Below, one piece after another: positions 59,900 to 64,000 of a DNA stretch of 64,000 nt (position 1 is the first letter of the stretch; each line of letters starts with the position of its first letter). Under the pieces are notes generated by a model. That model was not told the DNA's origin. It was given only the letters and a program-made list of their open reading frames with translations, and searched no databases. This stretch comes from Aspidiotus rigidus (taxonomy: Eukaryota > Arthropoda > Insecta > Hemiptera > Diaspididae). The stretch lies in NCBI GenBank assembly GCA_035079385.1, contig JAVHKY010000013.1:6632001-6696000 (forward strand), given 5' to 3'. The position numbers and the translations under genes were made by a program.

Positions 59900-62430
59900 T
59901 ATTTCAACTATTCCACTGACCGTTCTACTTGAAAGTCGTTCCGCACCGCTCCGGAACGGTTCCCTTTTGCATTAATTCGTTTCGTTATACGCCAGAACTG
60001 TTTTGTTTTGTTCCGCTATGTTCTTAAGCCAACCTCTAACTGGTGGCAAACGCGTCTTTTTTTCTCTATCAAATTGCAAAACTTGTAGGAATAGTCACAT
60101 TGAGTAGTGCTGCTGTCGGGCGGTGACCTTGCCTTGGGAAAATGTGGCAATACAGCATTAATGTGATACCAGGAGTCAACTCAATTTCGACGTCCAAAGA
60201 GCCAACCTTGAATCGACTATTGGTCGAAATTGGATGAAACTAAATCAGCTCTGAGTTTACAAGCAACGCTGACTACTAATGGAAGAATAGGACTTGGAAA
60301 ATTTTGTATGATATGAGAAATCACTCGGAAAACTTTCTCTAAAACTACAGGGTGTCCGAAAATTCGATAGCATTTTTTCTTCCTTTCATAATCTGTTCCT
60401 TAGGATTATACAGACCATAATTATAGGGTTGTGTGTTGCGAACACTTAATCTACGAGTCCGAATTATGGCATAATTAATGTTTTAACGTACCATTTAATC
60501 AGTACTCTCCCTTTTACTCATTCATCAAATTTGATACTTGAGATGAGCTACCAGTTCCTTCAAATAAAAAAAATATATATATTCTTCCGAATAGTTATAC
60601 TCTGGAGATCGTGAAACAGAAGGTAAAATCAATTATATGATGACGTAAAACAGTCACATTTGTGAGGGGTACGCGAACCGAAACATCTGGGTCAATTTTC
60701 CAGTCTTTAAATCGGTTGCGTTTTGATACTCGAGCAGAGAAAATAATGTTCAACCAAGTGTTTTACTTTGAAATTACTTTCTATTGAAATTTCAATTCTT
60801 ATGAAGATAGTAAACAGTATAATAAATGAGGTGTAGAGACGGCTATATGGCGACTGCTACAGCGCGCTGCTGGTATTCCGCTTTTTCCGCAAAAAATGTT
60901 TGTATTAGAACGAGAAAATTGTTCTTCACTAATTTAACATTCTCCAGATGCTCGAGAAACTTACGAATGATTGCGAGTTCTGTAGTTCTATAGTCAATCG
61001 AGTAATGCGGTAAATAAACTCACGCATAATTACCTTTTCGTCAGTCATTGCGTAGCTTTGATGTATTGAAGTTGCGAGCGTCTGAGGAAGGCTTTAAAGT
61101 CTCGCTAATTAATGATTTTGTTTGGGTGATGATTAAGGAATACATTTTACTAATTTTATTGTCTCTTCCCTCGCTCTGAGAAGTTCAAAACCGGCCTCAA
61201 TCCTTTTCGTTCTCGATGTTGACACTAACTTTTTTTCTTTTGTAAAATTATAATTTCGATGTTTGGGGTCGATTTGATCGTGTGCAAGAACAATACCGAA
61301 CTTTTTCTAACAACACCTTCCCATAGTATCAGAAAAAAAGATAAATAAAAATAGAAATAATAAACCAGAATTACTTGGAAGCTCCCAGATCCTAAATATT
61401 ATGAACTTTCATATTGATCTATTTTTTACCTTCCAATATTCAAAATATTTTAAATGTATTCTTAAGAAAATCGACAAGATCACATCGATTACGAATACGA
61501 ATACTTTTGCTCACGCGATTCGCATCATTTTCAGTCGTGACGTCACGAGAGCAGAGGCAGGTACGAGTAGTCTGGATACAGAGGGTTTGAAGAGAAGAGA
61601 ACTCGTAGATGTAAATCTAAGCTCAGGATTTCGACAGGGAAGCTGTTTTAAAGGGGACATCTGCAAGAAAATGTTCACTAGTTAATATTCCGAAAAATGA
61701 TTCCAACAGTGACCTACTTTGAAAATATTTCCGATGGTTCACCGTCGTTGAAAACTTGGAGAAGATAAGAAGGAAAAGAAGAAAAAGTAGAATTGCTGGG
61801 AGAGGACTTGGAAAAAATTTCACGTTTCGAGCTGTATTTATGAAGGTGGATGGGGACTTGACGAAAATTCGACTCAAGTTTAAGCCCCGAATAGAAGAAG
61901 AGAAGAAGAAATAAAAGAAGTCTCGCACGGTGGTGTGGAAGATTCAAGTCCATATCCCATGAAGAATAGATTCCTCACTCGTTTCAATTACCGCAGCTAA
62001 TAAAACCAACTCCCCCCCTCTCCGAGCAGCGAGATTATTCAGGGTTACGCTCTATTTAAAACTCGTACCTTGAGATGATCCGAAATCTCTAGAATCTTTC
62101 AGACCATATTGGAGTAGAATGATAAGAATTTAGATCGAGCCGCACCTTGACAAGAAATCAATCCTGACCCCGCTTCAAGTCAAAGTGGGCAAGACAGCAA
62201 ACATTCTGGTTGCGACAGGCGGGAGAATATAAATTTATTTGGAAACCCTCTTCTATTGGGATTTTATAGCGATTCTCGTTAACGTAGGCGAGAAAACTTA
62301 ATTAACTATATTCACATTCTTTCACAACAAAAATCTCCGTCCCTGATCTGAACAGAGAGGGAAACTGATTTTTAATCACAGGGATTTTCCTAAATCACAT
62401 TTTAACAATGTTTTTTTTTTTTTTGAAAAA
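59900..62430. other. No recognisable gene
   Basis: Mixed unique sequence with a few 'gacttggaaaattt' words (60290, 61805) and one TGACGTCA near 61537. Short open frames (61401-61685 plus, 61623-61928 minus) have no motif I recognise. Confidence 0.5.
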
Positions 62431-62439
62431 TTTGCTGTC

Positions 62440-62770
62440 CGACGTCCGGCCAAAACAGACTTAGAAAAATTTTTTTTTTTTTTTCTTGAGCTATCTATGA
62501 TAGGAAGGGAACTTGGATTTATTTATTCATTTATTTTATTTATTTTTTCATCTTTTTATTTATTTATTTATATATTTATTTATTTATTTGATTAATTAAT
62601 TTAATTTTATTTATTTATTTGTTCATTTATTCATTAAATTAATTTATTTACTTAGTCACTTTCTTTCTTCCTTTCTTTATATGATAGGAAGGCAAGTCCC
62701 CTACCACATATGTTTCAAGTCCTCTCCTACCATATATAGGTCGGTGATCGGTGTATATAGCCTGAAAGAT
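62440..62770. repeat. (ATTT)n tract with flanking dispersed repeat, second copy
   Basis: Begins 'gctgtccgacgtccggccaaa', followed by a T-run, 'gagctatctatgataggaagg', about 150 bases of imperfect TTTA repeats (62517-62660), 'ctttctttcttcctttcttta', and 'gataggaaggcaagtcccct'. This is the same order as at 25660-26010. Confidence 0.8.
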
Positions 62771-62879
62771 AGCCCCTTCGAATAACTAGATATGCAATGT
62801 TTCTTAGACTAATTGACTTAGCCCCTTCAATGAGCCAGATATGCAACACTTCAAACACTATAAGACTCAGAACGTCCTT

Positions 62880-63010
62880 CTAAGGTATTCTAAGTCTCCC
62901 TATTATCTATCATAAGTAGCTCCAAAGTCCGGGCCTGTAACGTTGACGTCACAATTTGATGACGCGTTAACAGATCCTACGCGCCCCATAAAACAGGTTC
63001 CTACCACCCT
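62880..63010. repeat. Dispersed TGACGTCA-bearing repeat copy
   Basis: Contains 'tatcataagtagctccaaagtccgggcctg', closely matching 14480-14500, an exact TGACGTCA near 62944, and 'ccataaaacaggttcctaccaccc', matching 26462-26485. Non-coding. Confidence 0.7.
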
Positions 63011-63044
63011 TCGTTTAACTCCAATAAAGCACCCGTGAGTTTTT

Positions 63045-63260
63045 AGCGGGGAACCCCCTATCCCTTTTGTTGGAGGTACTTCCAGGAAATTTTCGTCCGC
63101 GAGCACGAGCGCGAGCGAGGTTGATGACGTCAAGAAGTTGATGACGTCACGGAGAGGGGTGGGGAACTTGGGAAAATTTCGACCTTCGAGGTAGGAGGGG
63201 GACTTGGAAAAATTTCGACTTCAGAGCTATATGTGATAGGACAGGGGTTCCTACCACCCT
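63045..63260 (+). repeat. Repeat family with GCGGGGAACCCGC ends, copy 3
   Basis: Starts 'agcggggaaccccctatccc' and continues with 'cttttgttggaggtact', 'ggaaattttcgtccgcgag', two exact TGACGTCA octamers (about 63122 and 63142), and 'gggggacttggaaaaatttcgac'. It ends near 'aggacaggggttcctacc'. It is shorter than copy 1 (30483-30800). Confidence 0.75.
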
Positions 63261-63299
63261 TCATTTAACACCGTTATAGCACCCGTAAGTTTTTTCAAG

Positions 63300-64000
63300 T
63301 CCCCCTCCCATCATATATAGCTCGGAGGTCGAAAACTTTTGAAGTCCTTCTCCTATCTCTACAGTCGTATCATATATAGCTTTCTGTTTTTCAGATCTCA
63401 CGTTTATCCTCAAGCATAACGTGAAGTTCCACACATTTCCTCCGTTCAATCATACGTGAGGCTAGCCAACCTCTCACTGCAAGCGTACCACAGATAACGA
63501 GCTTTTCGTCACATTTCCTCCATCACCAAATCTCCGCAAATTTTCTCTACGCGGGGCTGCAGTCGATCTCTCACCGCGAGTCCACAACAGAAAAGAAGCT
63601 TTTTGGTTTCACAACGGTGATTTCCGCATATTTGTCCGCTCTGACCAGACAGGAGACCTCAGCCAATCTCTAACCATGAGCTTACAGTACAAGGCGACGA
63701 TTCGAGGCAAAGGATGCCAGAACAAATGCAGCACAAAGAATTCTTTCCATGTTTATCTTGACCAGATTATTTCTGCATGTCTACAGCCCAGAAATATGAG
63801 GAAAAAATCTCCAGGCCCGAGCGGGAATGTTTTTTCGTTATATTTCCTCTTCTATCCTCATCTCAGAGAATCATCTGTATGATTCTTGTGAACATTCGCA
63901 TTAACTATCTTCCTTTATTCACGTCCCTCCTCCAGGGTATTCGCGACTCATTCCTACAGGCTAAAGTATGCATTTGCAACAGCCTAATGTATTGTGGTCT
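63300..64000. other. Repeat tail, then sequence without recognised gene
   Basis: The first 80 bases continue the 'catatatagctcg' family. From about 63400 the sequence is pyrimidine-rich, with internally similar stretches of about 100 bases around 'ctcaccgcgag' and 'acatttcctcc' (63430-63600) that suggest a short diverged tandem repeat. No coding motif recognised. Confidence 0.45.

Noticed and set aside
1..64000. CRISPR array, bacterial operon or prophage
   Set aside because: Repeats are diverged or low complexity with no regular spacers, and the only real genes are spliced or retroelement-derived.

Overview
This is eukaryotic, intron-rich, AT-rich nuclear DNA, most probably from an arthropod (likely an insect). 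The reasons are long spliceosomal introns with GT/AG borders, no bacterial-style gene packing, no CpG depletion, and many broken non-LTR retrotransposons and Penelope-like elements of kinds common in insects. I cannot place the order or species.

The only host gene I can prove is a minus-strand PDSS1 homologue: decaprenyl/polyprenyl diphosphate synthase subunit 1, a mitochondrial trans-prenyltransferase that makes the ubiquinone tail. Three exons are visible, at 50630-50421, 42149-42016 and 23077-22936. They join in a continuous reading frame of 162 codons, with consensus acceptors and donors, and carry the GKxxRP and first DDxxD motifs. The introns between them are about 8.3 kb and 18.9 kb. 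The first exon (start codon and targeting peptide) and the exons after DDxxD (second Asp-rich motif, C-terminus) were not found here.

Most of the rest is transposon debris, seen as protein motifs with stops and frameshifts. It comprises an R1-type LINE C-terminal fragment at 9870-10310 (+), another at 30895-31370 (-), and a CR1/RTE-type reverse transcriptase at 31415-32235 (+) that meets the latter head to head. It also includes a Jockey-type reverse transcriptase at 34370-35490 (-), a Penelope-like fragment with a GIY-YIG domain at 49290-50029 (+), a Jockey-type endonuclease at 54555-55340 (+), a Penelope-like reverse transcriptase at 55360-56765 (+), and another Penelope-like 3' piece at 59085-59580 (+). 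Four of these lie inside PDSS1 introns.

The remaining DNA is rich in non-coding repeats. There are large inverted repeats (14568-15550, 29523-30040, and a perfect 90-bp pair at 38890-39205) and a diverged tandem array at 18477-20370 whose first two units carry a hairpin element that the others lack. Several dispersed families are also present. One carries the palindromic octamer TGACGTCA, one is rich in GTCGA/TCGAC, one is bounded by a GCGGGGAACCCGC-like end, and one contains long (ATTT)n tracts. I saw no rRNA, tRNA or CRISPR. I found no convincing undescribed system; the most interesting items are the inverted repeats and the repeat families.
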